NCBI GenBank assembly: GCA_020348925.1
Contig: CP070758.1
Coordinates: 1,387,157 to 1,429,954, forward strand
DNA from: Gemmatimonadota bacterium
GTDB taxonomy: Bacteria > JBHIER01 > G020348925
Direction of reading: 5' to 3'
DNA: 42,798 bases
Numbering within the stretch: the first letter of the stretch is position 1; each line of letters starts with the position of its first letter. The notes beneath the pieces were generated by a model. It was not told the DNA's origin. It saw nothing but the letters and a program-made list of their open reading frames with translations, and did no database searches. A program made the translations under genes and the position numbers. Below are positions 18,829 through 28,121 of this stretch, piece by piece.

Positions 18829-18858
18829 AATTTAATTCATAGACCGTCCTTTTGTCAA
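18829..18858 (-). promoter_or_regulatory. Sigma70-type promoter of rplU-rpmA
   Basis: On the - strand, TTGACA (18858-18853) and TTAAAT or TAAATT (ending at 18830 or 18829; 17- or 18-nt spacer) precede a start near 18822. The -35 overlaps the last codons of RNase G (stop at 18855), giving the ribosomal-protein pair an internal promoter within the cluster. Confidence 0.6.
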
Positions 18859-20396
18859 GTTTTAAATTGTTCAGTAATTTCCGACTTCCCATCCTGCAGG
18901 TATATTTTGAACTCATGAAGCGGAAGCAGAGGATCGTTCGCAATTTCAATTATCATTTTGTACTTTTTTGTTAGATTTCTTCTTCTCAATTCATCATCCT
19001 GGGTTAAAAACGCTCCGATGCGGGGGTGGACGACAAGGCGAACCTGTTTCTCTTTTGTGTAGATGCTTGCCCGCTCAAACCAACGCTCAATTTTGGCCAT
19101 GACGGTTTCTTTGGATAATACTCTTCCAAAGCCTCCGCAGACCGGACAAGGTTCGCTAAAGGTATACAACAAGCTCGGCCGAACTCTCTGTCGCGTCATC
19201 TCCACAAGTCCGAATTCGCTTATTGGTGAAATGCTGCTTTTAGCCCGGTCTTTTTTGAGGGCTGCTCTCAGTTCTCCGACGATCATGTCCCGGTAACTTT
19301 GATCCTCCATGTCGATAAAATCGATGACAATGAGCCCGCCGATGTCTCTGAGGCGTAACTGTCTGGCTATCTCTTTGACTGCCCGAAGATTCGTTTTGAG
19401 CAGTGTTTCTTGCTGATCGCTCTTGCCCACATATTTTCCGGTGTTCACGTCGATTGCTACCAGTGCTTCAGTGTGATCGATGACGATGTATCCTCCTTTT
19501 TTGAGCCATATTTTTCGGTGTAACGTCTTCTCGATCTCATGCTCAAGGTCAAAATGATCAAAGATGGGGGTGCTCTCTCTGTACAGGGTCACCCGAGAAC
19601 GCAAGGAGGGTGAAACCGATTTTAAATAGGATTGGATCTCTTTAAATTCTTTCTTTGAATCAATCATGAGCATGCTGATGTCATCGGTGAAAAGATCCCG
19701 CACAAAACTACCGGTGAGACTCATATCTTTATGAATGAGTGCGGGGGCACCCGTTTTCATGGCTCTTTTTTCGATCTTCTTCCATAATTTCATGAGTTGT
19801 CTCAGATCTGATTTCAGGTCTCTGACGTTTTTTCCTTCCGCTTCCGTGCGGACAATGAGACCCATGCCCTTCGGTTGTATCTCCTTGGCAATTTGCCGGA
19901 GTCGTCTTTTTTCAACCCAGTCGGTGATTTTAAGGGATACTCCAACGTGTAATTCATTGGGTATGAGGACAAGGAATCGACCGGGCAGGGAGGTTTGAGA
20001 GGTTACCCGTGGACCCTTCGTGCCCATAGGCTCTTTCGTAATCTGGACTAAGATTTCCTGTCTCTTTTGAAGCATATCCTCGATGGGAATTGTCTCATTT
20101 TCCCTGAATGAAGCGAGAAACTTTTCACGATCTTCAGAACCCTCGATCAAGTCGACATACTCATGTGCGGAATCTGCCACATCAGAAACATGGAGAAAGG
20201 CACTCCGCTCCAATCCAATATCGAGGAACGCTGCCTGCATACCTGGCAGCACTGTTTTCACAATTCCTTTGTAAATATCACCCACCATACGCTCATGTTC
20301 GGGACGCTCAATGAAAAGTTCGACCAGTTTCCCATCCTCCAACACAGCAATTCTGTTTTCATGTGTCCCAACGTTTATGATGATCTCTTTTCGCAC
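18855..20396 (-). CDS. rng: Ribonuclease E/G family endoribonuclease (RNase G)
   Basis: 513 residues from GTG 20396, supported by AAGGAGAAC 7 nt upstream; a longer frame to 20420 is less likely. It lacks the long C-terminal scaffold of RNase E, so RNase G is the better name. An S1-type domain covers about residues 38-120 (VGDIYKGIVKTVLPGMQAAFLD). Catalytic aspartates lie in VAIDVNTGKYVG (about 314) and IVIDFIDMEDQ (about 357). The zinc-link CPVCGGFG (about 416) is present. It cleaves single-stranded RNA, including the 16S rRNA 5' end. It starts 14 nt after the radical SAM gene, a known neighbour in many bacteria, and precedes rplU. Confidence 0.95.
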   Translation of the reverse strand: MRKEIIINVGTHENRIAVLEDGKLVELFIERPEHERMVGDIYKGIVKTVLPGMQAAFLDIGLERSAFLHVSDVADSAHEYVDLIEGSEDREKFLASFRENETIPIEDMLQKRQEILVQITKEPMGTKGPRVTSQTSLPGRFLVLIPNELHVGVSLKITDWVEKRRLRQIAKEIQPKGMGLIVRTEAEGKNVRDLKSDLRQLMKLWKKIEKRAMKTGAPALIHKDMSLTGSFVRDLFTDDISMLMIDSKKEFKEIQSYLKSVSPSLRSRVTLYRESTPIFDHFDLEHEIEKTLHRKIWLKKGGYIVIDHTEALVAIDVNTGKYVGKSDQQETLLKTNLRAVKEIARQLRLRDIGGLIVIDFIDMEDQSYRDMIVGELRAALKKDRAKSSISPISEFGLVEMTRQRVRPSLLYTFSEPCPVCGGFGRVLSKETVMAKIERWFERASIYTKEKQVRLVVHPRIGAFLTQDDELRRRNLTKKYKMIIEIANDPLLPLHEFKIYLQDGKSEITEQFKT

Positions 20397-20410
20397 GAAG
20401 TAGTTCTCCT

Positions 20411-23005
20411 TCAAACACAATCCATAGGAGTCATGAGGCGTCCCTCTCTCTCCACGAGTTGTTCGGTTCGCTCTATGAGAAAAGTCGACACCTGTTGTTG
20501 TGGCAAGGACAGCGTTTCGCTGACAACCTCGATTGGTTTGGCGTGGCCGGATTCGGATGTCCGCAACCTGAGAAGGACGGAAACATCGGTTGCATCAGAC
20601 TCCACCTTTGCTTCAAGAATGTTGGGTCGAATATCTATGTTCTTTATCGTTTTATCCCCTTGACGGCGAACCCAGACGGTTGTGCGCTCGAAGAGTCTTG
20701 AAAAAGCCTCTTCAATCTGTTCCGCCGGAAATGTTCCGTCGAAGTGAATCCGAAACTCCGATTGTGAGATACTTGATGAGAGTGATGGGATTTTGCCAAA
20801 AATGGGCTTTGCCTTCAAAATACGAAATCCATCAGGGAACGCTCTGTCGAACACTTGAATACTCTCAGGATTGTAAGGTTGCTCGAATTGCATATCAACG
20901 TATTCGGCCTTGCTTATCATCCCCAACGTTAAAGGCGGTCCAAATGCTATTTTGGGATGAGGATGAAAACCCTGGGAGTATGCGATAGGCATTTCGGCGC
21001 GACGCAACGTGCGCTCGAAGACGCGGACAACATCGAGATGGGAAAGATAACGGACGTCCAGACCTTTCGCATATTTTATTCGAATTCGAGCCTTCGCAAT
21101 CTGAATGGGAGATTGCGTCCGTCTCTTTCTCGACCTGCCGAACGTTCGTGGGCTCTGCTGTATGAGCATGTCGGTCTCGTCGGCGGCCTGGACTTTTTCT
21201 TTTTCGAGTCGAACAAGATATTTTGTCTTAGGTGGAACCGTATTCATTGTCCCTTCGGTATGCTCTTGAGACCGCTGCCATTCCTTGGCCAGAGTGTTCT
21301 TCGACACACCGATAGATATATGTTCCCAGGGCAAGGGATCGGTAATGTCTCTTCGCCCAGTGTAACGATGAGGGTCGATTTCGGAGAGTTCAAACGCTTT
21401 TTGCCACAGAGGAAAAGAAAAGAAATCTGACCAACCGTCAAATCTGGCTCCCAACGTCTTCATTTCTTTCAACGCCTTTGATAATCGTCGATCCCCTCGC
21501 GCGATAACACTCTCAATAAAGGATACTTCCGGAGCTCGCCACTTTACTTTAATTCTTCCATGATGAAGGCGTTCCCGTAAAAAAGCGGTTTTTTCACGGA
21601 GGGATTCAATATCGTTCTGAGCCGCCCATTGGAATGGTGTGTGGGCTTTCGGCGAGAAGGGTGAGATGGCGACATTGATGTACTTATCATTCTGGAACTT
21701 TTTTCCCACATGAGCAACTTCCTGGACAAGGCGAGCGATGGCTTCAATATCCTGCTGCTCTTCAGTGGGGAGTCCTATCATAAAATAGAGTTTTATCACA
21801 TTCCACCCGTTCTCGTATGCTATCTCCACGGCTCTGAACAGATCCTCGTCGCTGATGTTCTTTCGAATAACGTGACGAAGCCTCTCGGTCCCCGCTTCAG
21901 GTGCAAAGGTTAAGCCACTTCTGCGGACAGTTTGGACCGCTCTGGCCAATGTGTCTGAAAACGTGTCGGGCCGTAAGGACGGCAGCGCTGTCGCCACTCT
22001 TTTTCCAGCGAACTTTCTATTCAATTTCGCTATCAGTTCATCCAAGGCTGAATAGTCCGTGGACGAGAGAGAGAGCAGAGAAATTTCGTCGTATCCGGTT
22101 GCCCGGATCCCCGTTTCTGCCTGGCGAACGATGTCATCAACCGGCCGTTCCCGCACGGGGCGGTAGAGCAAGCGCGCGTTGCAGAACCGACACGCTCTGG
22201 GGCATCCTCTCATAATCTCTATTGTCAAGCGATCATGCTCGATCTCGGTGAAGGACATGAGTGGTGCATCAGGATAGTATTCCTTTCTCAAGAACTCCAC
22301 TGTTCGGGCTTCGATCTTTCTGGGAATAGATGGATCGACAGGCAGAACACTCGCTGAGCCACCGGTGCTCTCGTGCGCTTCATAGAACGAAGGAACATAG
22401 ATACCCTTCAGTTCGGACAAGGAGCGTAATTTCTCATGCCTGGAGGAACCTTTCAGGGCTTTGACGATATCTATAATCTCAAGAACCGCCTCCTCACCAT
22501 CGCCGATGACAAAGGCATCAATAAACCCAGCCAGAGGTTCGGGATTAAAAGCACCCAAACCGCCCCCGAGGATCAACGGATCGTGTTCACCTCTTCCTGT
22601 GCCTTCGAGAGGTATGGACGCCAGATCGAGCATATTGAGGATATTTGTGTAGCACAGTTCGTAGGGCAGAGTGAACGCTACAATGTCAAAGTCGCTCAAG
22701 GGTTTTTTTGATTCAAGCGTAAACAGAGGAATTGTTTCCTCCCGCATTCGTTTTTCCAAATCCACCCAGGGAGCATACACGCGCTCGGCACATACATCAT
22801 CTCGTCGATTCAGAAGGTGGTACAGAATAGCAAATCCGAGGTACGACATTCCCAGCTCATAGGTATCAGGAAAGGCCAAGGCGACCTTGACATCAACAGA
22901 GGTGTGGTCCTTGCGGATGACGTTGAGTTCGTTGCCCGTGTACCTGCTGGGTTTTGCAACAGTCGGTAAAATTTCGCGAAACATTCTTCTTTCAATTGAA
23001 TTCAT
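20411..23005 (-). CDS. Radical SAM protein fused to radical SAM-linked DUF2344 domain
   Basis: 864 residues. The N-terminal part is a cobalamin-binding-like domain (about 1-200) followed by a radical SAM core with the cluster motif CPRACRFCNA (about 268-277). From about residue 637 the protein continues with the DUF2344 'radical SAM-linked' domain (RIKYAKGLDVRYLSHLD, GFHPHPKIAFGPPL). In many genomes these are two adjacent genes; here they are one polypeptide. The N-terminal domain lacks an obvious DxHxxG cobalamin motif. The substrate is unknown; the persistent linkage to RNase G, bL21 and bL27 suggests a role in RNA or ribosome modification, which is inference. GAAAAATG-type spacing before the ATG shows no strong SD. 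Confidence 0.92.
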   Translation of the reverse strand: MNSIERRMFREILPTVAKPSRYTGNELNVIRKDHTSVDVKVALAFPDTYELGMSYLGFAILYHLLNRRDDVCAERVYAPWVDLEKRMREETIPLFTLESKKPLSDFDIVAFTLPYELCYTNILNMLDLASIPLEGTGRGEHDPLILGGGLGAFNPEPLAGFIDAFVIGDGEEAVLEIIDIVKALKGSSRHEKLRSLSELKGIYVPSFYEAHESTGGSASVLPVDPSIPRKIEARTVEFLRKEYYPDAPLMSFTEIEHDRLTIEIMRGCPRACRFCNARLLYRPVRERPVDDIVRQAETGIRATGYDEISLLSLSSTDYSALDELIAKLNRKFAGKRVATALPSLRPDTFSDTLARAVQTVRRSGLTFAPEAGTERLRHVIRKNISDEDLFRAVEIAYENGWNVIKLYFMIGLPTEEQQDIEAIARLVQEVAHVGKKFQNDKYINVAISPFSPKAHTPFQWAAQNDIESLREKTAFLRERLHHGRIKVKWRAPEVSFIESVIARGDRRLSKALKEMKTLGARFDGWSDFFSFPLWQKAFELSEIDPHRYTGRRDITDPLPWEHISIGVSKNTLAKEWQRSQEHTEGTMNTVPPKTKYLVRLEKEKVQAADETDMLIQQSPRTFGRSRKRRTQSPIQIAKARIRIKYAKGLDVRYLSHLDVVRVFERTLRRAEMPIAYSQGFHPHPKIAFGPPLTLGMISKAEYVDMQFEQPYNPESIQVFDRAFPDGFRILKAKPIFGKIPSLSSSISQSEFRIHFDGTFPAEQIEEAFSRLFERTTVWVRRQGDKTIKNIDIRPNILEAKVESDATDVSVLLRLRTSESGHAKPIEVVSETLSLPQQQVSTFLIERTEQLVEREGRLMTPMDCV

Positions 23006-23118
23006 AGAGTGGCTTATTTTCTTTTGTAAGTTCCGTCGGAGTGAATTTGGCCCAGAGAGTTATGAAAAATGTTGAGGAAAGACGGAGATCTTCGGTTGAA
23101 GTGGTTGACAGAACATGT

Positions 23119-24000
23119 TCAATGACTTCTTTCCGTTTTGCTGAGCAGATTTTCCCATTCTTTCTCCACCATATCTTGGATATCATCCATTTGGCTCTTC
23201 GTAAGATGTTTGAATCGACCCTGAAATTTGAGATACTCGATGACTGGAACGCCATCCGGCTGCCGCGTTATCGTGTATTTCTCACCGTTTTCTATCTCGT
23301 ACAGCGGGAAGATCTTTGTCTCGATGGCCAGTCGTGCCAATCGTATCGCAATTTCAGAGGGAATTTTCCATCCGGGTGGACACGGTGAGAGGATGTGTAA
23401 GAATCGGGTTCCGTGGATGGTCTTCGCTTTTTGCACCTTGGCGACGAGATCATCGGGGAAAGCGACTGTGGCTGTAGCGGCATAGGGGATCTTGTGAGCC
23501 GCCATAACCATCATAATGTCCTTCTTGGGACGGTTTTTAAAGTGGCGCACAGGAGTTGTTGTTGTCCAGGCACCCCAGGGTGTCGCCGAGCTCCGCTGAA
23601 TTCCCGTGTTCATATAGGCTTCGTTGTCGTAACACACATAGAGAATATCGTCATTTCGTTCGGCAGCTCCGGACAGAGCCTGGATGCCGATATCGAAGGT
23701 TCCGCCATCGCCGGCCCAGGCCAGTACTGTTGTGTCCGTATCACCCTGGATTTCCAAGCCGGCTTTTATGCCTGAGGCGGCAGCTCCCGCTGTCTCGAAG
23801 GCCGTGTGGTACAACGGGACTTGCAATGATGAATAGGGGAATGGTCCAGCGATTATTGACCAGCAGCAGGCAGGCAGAACGACGATCGTTTTTTCACCCA
23901 ATGCTTTCAATACATATCTCATGGCCTGGGCCGCGCCACATCCCGGACATGCCACGTGGCCTGGCCCCATGAGTTCGTGCTCTGGAATTTGAAATCTCAT
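23119..24000 (-). CDS. porB: 2-oxoacid:ferredoxin oxidoreductase, beta subunit
   Basis: 293 residues from ATG 24000, which overlaps the alpha-subunit stop (ATGA). This is the thiamine-diphosphate subunit of pyruvate or related 2-oxoacid:ferredoxin oxidoreductase. The TPP/Mg motif is GDGGTFDIG (97-105) with DNEAYMNTG (124-132). Cysteines C18 and C21 (ACPGCG), one of C45/C46 and C207 (SPCPPG) are positioned to bind the proximal [4Fe-4S] cluster. PorB-type Cys placement and operon order favour pyruvate, but 2-ketoisovalerate (VOR) cannot be excluded. Confidence 0.93.
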   Translation of the reverse strand: MRFQIPEHELMGPGHVACPGCGAAQAMRYVLKALGEKTIVVLPACCWSIIAGPFPYSSLQVPLYHTAFETAGAAASGIKAGLEIQGDTDTTVLAWAGDGGTFDIGIQALSGAAERNDDILYVCYDNEAYMNTGIQRSSATPWGAWTTTTPVRHFKNRPKKDIMMVMAAHKIPYAATATVAFPDDLVAKVQKAKTIHGTRFLHILSPCPPGWKIPSEIAIRLARLAIETKIFPLYEIENGEKYTITRQPDGVPVIEYLKFQGRFKHLTKSQMDDIQDMVEKEWENLLSKTERSH

Positions 24001-25151
24001 CGTTTCACTCCGATCCAAATGATCTCCGTATCAGGTGTATCGTGAGTCTCAGCATGCGTGACAATTTCATGGATGACGTTCGGTGTGACATCCCGACCGC
24101 CGAGTCCGGCAATAAATCCAAAGATTGGTAAATCATCTCGGTGGCCATACATGGTTGACGTAATCTCCTGATAAAAGATGCCGCCGAATCCAACGCAAAT
24201 ATTTCGGTCGATGACGGCCACTTTTTTGGCCCTCCGAACGGCATTCCGAAATTCCTGCCTGGGAAAGGGGCGAAACATTCTCACCTTCAACATGCCCACA
24301 TTTCTTCCTTCTGATCGGAGTTGATCAACAACATCACGTGTTGTGCTGGCTATACTGCCTGAGACGACCAAGATAAGTTCGGCATCATCGCTGTAATATC
24401 GTTCTATTAAACCGTGGCTCCGGCCGAAAATACGTTCAAATTCCTCGTCGGCCTGTCGTGCTATTTCTATGGCCTGATCCATGGTTTCCTGCATTTTGTA
24501 CCTGATTTCAAAATAGTGGTCCGGTCCTGTCAAACCACCGAAGGCGTATGGATTTTCAGTACTCAGTCTATAGGTGGCGTTGTACTTCGGCAGATATGTG
24601 TCGACCACCTCGATGTCAGGGATATCCACAGGTTCTGACGTGTGGGAGAGGAAAAAAGCATCTAAGACGAGCATTGTGGGTAAGAGTATCTGCTCGGAAA
24701 TCTTGAAACCCTGAATGATTGTATCGAGGATCTCCTGATTGCTCTCACAATAGAATTGCAACCATCCAGTATCTCTCTGAGATAAACTGTCGTTTTGATC
24801 CGTCCAGATTGACCATCCCGGCCCCATCGCCCGGTTGACATTCGCCAGGACAATGGGCAACCTCCCTAAGGCGGCCCAGTGGAGGAGTTCGTGCATGAGA
24901 GCCAGCCCGTGCGCTGAGGTGGCCGTGAAGGCGCGTGCTCCCGTAGCCGAGGCCCCGATACAGCTGGCCATGGCCGAATGTTCGGATTCAACTTTGATGA
25001 ATTTGGCGTCGAGAAGACCGTCAGCGCAAAATTCAGAGAGCAATTCAACAATCTGCGTCTGAGGAGTAATCGGGTAAGCGGCAATAACTTGGGATCGAGA
25101 GACCATCGCCCCATAGGAGACCGCGTAGTTGCCAGTGATCACTTTTTTCAT
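23997..25151 (-). CDS. porA: 2-oxoacid:ferredoxin oxidoreductase, alpha subunit
   Basis: 384 residues. ATG 25151 (MKKVITGNYAV) has GGAGGAGGAA upstream and overlaps the stop of the fused delta gene (ATGA). The substrate- and TPP-contact motif AAYPITPQTQIVE and TSAHGLALMHELLHWAA are typical of PorA. It carries the substrate-binding part of the enzyme that splits pyruvate and CoA to acetyl-CoA, CO2 and reduced ferredoxin. Confidence 0.93.
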   Translation of the reverse strand: MKKVITGNYAVSYGAMVSRSQVIAAYPITPQTQIVELLSEFCADGLLDAKFIKVESEHSAMASCIGASATGARAFTATSAHGLALMHELLHWAALGRLPIVLANVNRAMGPGWSIWTDQNDSLSQRDTGWLQFYCESNQEILDTIIQGFKISEQILLPTMLVLDAFFLSHTSEPVDIPDIEVVDTYLPKYNATYRLSTENPYAFGGLTGPDHYFEIRYKMQETMDQAIEIARQADEEFERIFGRSHGLIERYYSDDAELILVVSGSIASTTRDVVDQLRSEGRNVGMLKVRMFRPFPRQEFRNAVRRAKKVAVIDRNICVGFGGIFYQEITSTMYGHRDDLPIFGFIAGLGGRDVTPNVIHEIVTHAETHDTPDTEIIWIGVKR

Positions 25152-26929
25152 TTCTGTTCCTCCTCCAGGGACATCGCTTCCCGGGGGCACTCTTCGACAC
25201 AGATTCCGCACCCTTTGCAATGGTCGTAGTCGATGTCGTAGCCGAAGGCATCCGTCTTTCGACTGATGCTGATATCAGGACAGAAGACCCAGCAATTTTC
25301 GCACATATTGCAGACACCGCAGTTGAAGCACCGTCCGGATTCCGTTGTGACGGCACTCTCAGGCAAGCCTGAGTTGACTTCGACGAATGATTGCTTCGCT
25401 TTTTCGATGTCCGCTCTCGGCAGGTCCACCCGGTCTTTGTGTTCGAAATAAGCCAGATTGATGTCTTCGAACCTGACGACTTTCGAAGCGTTATACCGTA
25501 TCTCGCCGCGCAGATATCGTTCCATGGAGACGGACCCTTTTTGTCCTATTTGGACCGATGCTGCGATTTTTGCTGTGTCTTTCCCCCGAAGGAAGGTATC
25601 GATGGCGATGGCGGCCACTTTCCCCGAGCCGATGGCATGGGCTACGGTCCGGGGCTGATCGACGGCATCACCTCCTGCAAAAATTCCCTTTTTACTTGTT
25701 TCACCGTGATCGCTTACGACGATCGAGCCCCACTCTGTTTGAATATCCTCGGTCAAAAAGGAGAGTTGTGGTGATTCACCGATGGCCGTGAAGACGGTCT
25801 CAACATCCATAATGAAGTTTGATCCTTCGACAGGCACCGGACGTCGTCTGCCGCTCTCATCCGGTTCTCCCAGCTCCATTTTGACGCACTCCATCTGAAC
25901 GACTCGTTCCTGGTCGGTTATGACGCGTATGGGAGTGGCCAAGAAATGGATGGGAATTCCCTCGTGCTCGGCTTCCTCCACTTCGGCCGGAATGGCTGGC
26001 ATCTCAGCCCGGGAACGCCGGTAGACGACAACAACTTCGGATCCCAACCGAAGCACAGATCGAGCGGTATCCATGGCTGTGTTGCCACCCCCTATGACGG
26101 CCACTTTTTTACCGATCGCAATCTTTTTCCCAAGATTGAGATCAATTAGGAATTGCAGTCCGGACATCACGCCGGACGCGTCTTCCCCAGGGACATTCAA
26201 ATTTCTGCTTTCGTGGGCACCGGTCGCGACATATATGGCGTTGAAGTCTTTGAGATCCTTCAACAAGAGGTCGCGATCGACACGACTGTCAGTTTGAATA
26301 TCGACGCCCATTTTGATGATGTGTTCGATCTCAGCCTCCAGGATGTCTTTGGGAAGACGATAGGAGGGGATGCCGACCCGGAGAATACCACCGGGAACAG
26401 GATGCGCCTCCAAAACGAGGGGTGTGTATCCCATTCGTGCCAGATGATAGGCGCACACGAGACCCGCAGGTCCTGCACCGATGATGGCTATTTTTTCTGA
26501 CTTCTTGTGTCCCCTCTCTTGCGAGAGCCTTGGTGGGATGAGCCCATGATTGAGCCCGTAGTCGCCCACGAACCGTTCGACGGCGTGAATGGAAATGGCT
26601 TCATCGTAATGTCCGCGGTTACAGGCCTCCTCACAGGGATGATAGCACACCCGTCCCTGGACACCGGGAAAGGGATGCTCCTCCAGGATGAGTTTCCAGG
26701 CGTCTTCAAATTTTCCTTGCTCGCACAGATATTGAACCCCTTCGACATCTTCTCCGGCCGGACACGCTTCATCACACGGTGGGGTTTTGTTTTCGTATAT
26801 TGGTCGAATATAGCGCCACGACCCTGTTTTGTTCCACCTCATGCTCCCGAGGGATACAGCCAGTGGGGGCATCTCGTTCGCAGATTTGAAGGTGATGATT
26901 TCATCCTTTGGATACTTTCGTTTTTTCAT
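25148..26929 (-). CDS. Fused GltD-like NAD(P)H oxidoreductase and PorD-like ferredoxin subunit of the OFOR
   Basis: 593 residues. An N-terminal segment with GSMRWNKTGSWRYIRPIY resembles the start of PorD. It is followed by the glutamate-synthase beta (GltD-like) part: a Cys-rich Fe-S segment (CDEACPAG ... CYHPCEEACNRG), an FAD-binding GxGxxG fold (IIGAGPAGLVCAYHLARMG) and an NAD(P)-binding fold (VIGGGNTAMDTARSVLRLG), with IFAGGDAV closing the FAD domain. The C-terminus carries two [4Fe-4S] ferredoxin motifs: CxxCxxCxxCxxxCP (CFNCGVCNMCENCWVFCPD) and CKGCGICVEECP. It sits between gamma and alpha of the OFOR operon, so it probably passes electrons between the oxoacid enzyme and NAD(P)H and replaces a separate PorD. 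Confidence 0.88.
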   Translation of the reverse strand: MKKRKYPKDEIITFKSANEMPPLAVSLGSMRWNKTGSWRYIRPIYENKTPPCDEACPAGEDVEGVQYLCEQGKFEDAWKLILEEHPFPGVQGRVCYHPCEEACNRGHYDEAISIHAVERFVGDYGLNHGLIPPRLSQERGHKKSEKIAIIGAGPAGLVCAYHLARMGYTPLVLEAHPVPGGILRVGIPSYRLPKDILEAEIEHIIKMGVDIQTDSRVDRDLLLKDLKDFNAIYVATGAHESRNLNVPGEDASGVMSGLQFLIDLNLGKKIAIGKKVAVIGGGNTAMDTARSVLRLGSEVVVVYRRSRAEMPAIPAEVEEAEHEGIPIHFLATPIRVITDQERVVQMECVKMELGEPDESGRRRPVPVEGSNFIMDVETVFTAIGESPQLSFLTEDIQTEWGSIVVSDHGETSKKGIFAGGDAVDQPRTVAHAIGSGKVAAIAIDTFLRGKDTAKIAASVQIGQKGSVSMERYLRGEIRYNASKVVRFEDINLAYFEHKDRVDLPRADIEKAKQSFVEVNSGLPESAVTTESGRCFNCGVCNMCENCWVFCPDISISRKTDAFGYDIDYDHCKGCGICVEECPREAMSLEEEQK

Positions 26930-26943
26930 CTCTCCTCACTTAT

Positions 26944-27507
26944 TCAAGGCGTGATATTTTGCCCTCTCACCTTTTCGTACGCCTCGCGGCAGGCGGCCGC
27001 ATTTTCTTCCGGATTGAGCGGCACCTCTTCTTTGACGGCGGCAACAATAGCCTCGATGCTCACCAGTTCCGTTATTCTTGAAAAGGCACCTAAAATGGCT
27101 GTATTGACTATAGGGGCGGTTCGTGTTCCGAGGTTGTGTTTGACGGCGATTGCGTTGGCATCGACGGTGGCGATCCGGAACTTTGACGGCAGGTGAAATT
27201 CTCCAAAATGCTTATCGCTGTTGATAACGATCCAGCCGTTTTCCTTCAAGCCGGTTGTGACATCGATGGCCTCGATTAAGGTGGGATCGAGGACCATGAG
27301 ATGGTCAGGCTCATAAATTTCACACCGTAATCGGATCTCCCTATCGTCCATCCGTGTAAAGGCGGCGACTGGGGCACCGCGCCGTTCCACACCGAAAGTC
27401 GGGAAAGACTGCACACATTTTCCCTCTTGAAACAGAGCAGCGGCCAGAACCTGAGAAGCGACGACGGCACCTTGTCCACCGCGACCGTGAATTCGAATCT
27501 CGATCAT
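26944..27507 (-). CDS. porC: 2-oxoacid:ferredoxin oxidoreductase, gamma subunit
   Basis: 187 residues from ATG 27507 (GGAG 6 nt upstream); a start 12 nt earlier is possible. GRGGQGAVVASQVLAAAL is the gamma-subunit signature and FPTFGVERRGAPVAAFTR follows. It is the first gene of the operon porC-fused delta-porA-porB, 14 nt before the fusion gene. It contributes to the interface that holds CoA and the dimer. Confidence 0.92.
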   Translation of the reverse strand: MIEIRIHGRGGQGAVVASQVLAAALFQEGKCVQSFPTFGVERRGAPVAAFTRMDDREIRLRCEIYEPDHLMVLDPTLIEAIDVTTGLKENGWIVINSDKHFGEFHLPSKFRIATVDANAIAVKHNLGTRTAPIVNTAILGAFSRITELVSIEAIVAAVKEEVPLNPEENAAACREAYEKVRGQNITP

Positions 27508-27700
27508 AGACAACTCCACTCTTCATTTAGAGTTCATAGATGTAACGAATTATGGTATTGTACGAAAATTACGAAAATATAGGAGAGAGGTACTGGACAC
27601 ACTTTTAGGATTCTGAAAGGAAAAGAAGTCACAGGGATCAATAGCTTTGTGAAGAGCCCGCGTCACAGGAAAAGAGATACGTCCCAGAGATGCATGCAGC
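27508..27700. other. Intergenic stretch upstream of porC
   Basis: About 190 nt between the terminator of the small Cys-rich gene and porC. It is AT-rich near 27540-27580 and holds a possible -10 (TACAAT, - strand) without a convincing -35. No gene was found in it. Confidence 0.3.
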
Positions 27701-27740
27701 AAATGAAAAAAGAGGAAAGTGATCGTTCCATCTTTCCTCT
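27701..27740 (-). terminator. Rho-independent terminator of the small Cys-rich gene
   Basis: A 9-bp perfect stem AGAGGAAAG/CTTTCCTCT pairs 27740-27732 with 27719-27711. On the - strand it is followed by a T-rich tract. It lies 48 nt after the stop of the 65-residue gene and separates it from the OFOR operon. Confidence 0.85.
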
Positions 27741-27787
27741 CCATTCATGGTCTCATTCAGTACACTTTTCTATTGATGATGGCTCGA

Positions 27788-27985
27788 TTATCCATAAACC
27801 TCTTGTTGGTTACATTTACATACTCTGAGATATCTCTCATTAAATTTCCAAGAACGAGTTTGATCAGAGTACACCGATTTCACGAAAAGGACGTGATTCG
27901 TGGTACTATTGCACACGGAACACTGATCACTTTTTTTCCCTGAGGCTTTGGCCACTTTCGCAGCAAAGCTTCTGTCCTTTGCCAT
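27788..27985 (-). CDS. Small Cys-rich protein, putative zinc ribbon
   Basis: 65 residues with CxxC (CSVC) at about 22-25 and CxC (CKC) at about 57-59; the N-terminal MAKDRSFAAKVAKASGKK is basic. The four thiolates could bind Zn as a short ribbon. I do not recognise a characterised family, though similar short proteins are known to me as hypothetical genes. AAGGAG lies 8 nt before the ATG and it has a strong promoter and terminator, so it is a single-gene transcript with probably high expression. A cytoplasmic nucleic-acid-binding role is inference. Confidence 0.75.
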   Translation of the reverse strand: MAKDRSFAAKVAKASGKKSDQCSVCNSTTNHVLFVKSVYSDQTRSWKFNERYLRVCKCNQQEVYG

Positions 27986-28037
27986 TTCATGCTCTCCTTA
28001 TATTTTCAATGTTTTCTATGCCTTTCTGGCGTTTTCA

Positions 28038-28066
28038 AATATAAAAAAAAGAGCGTTGCATGTCAA
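28038..28066 (-). promoter_or_regulatory. Strong sigma70-type promoter of the small Cys-rich gene
   Basis: On the - strand TTGACA (28066-28061), exactly 17 nt, TATATT (28043-28038). This is the closest match to the sigma70 consensus in this part of the window. Transcription would start near 28031, 46 nt before the ATG. Confidence 0.85.
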
Positions 28067-28070
28067 GGTT

Positions 28071-28094
28071 AAAAGGGCCTTCGGAAGGTTGCCC
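28071..28094 (-). terminator. Possible terminator after the MerB-like gene
   Basis: On the - strand GGG (28094-28092) and CCTT pair with AAGG and CCC, followed by TTTTAA. The stem is short and has a bulge. It lies 28-51 nt after the MerB-like stop codon. Confidence 0.45.
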
Positions 28095-28121
28095 GGGGAA
28101 ATGGCGGCGGGGTCAGCGTTC

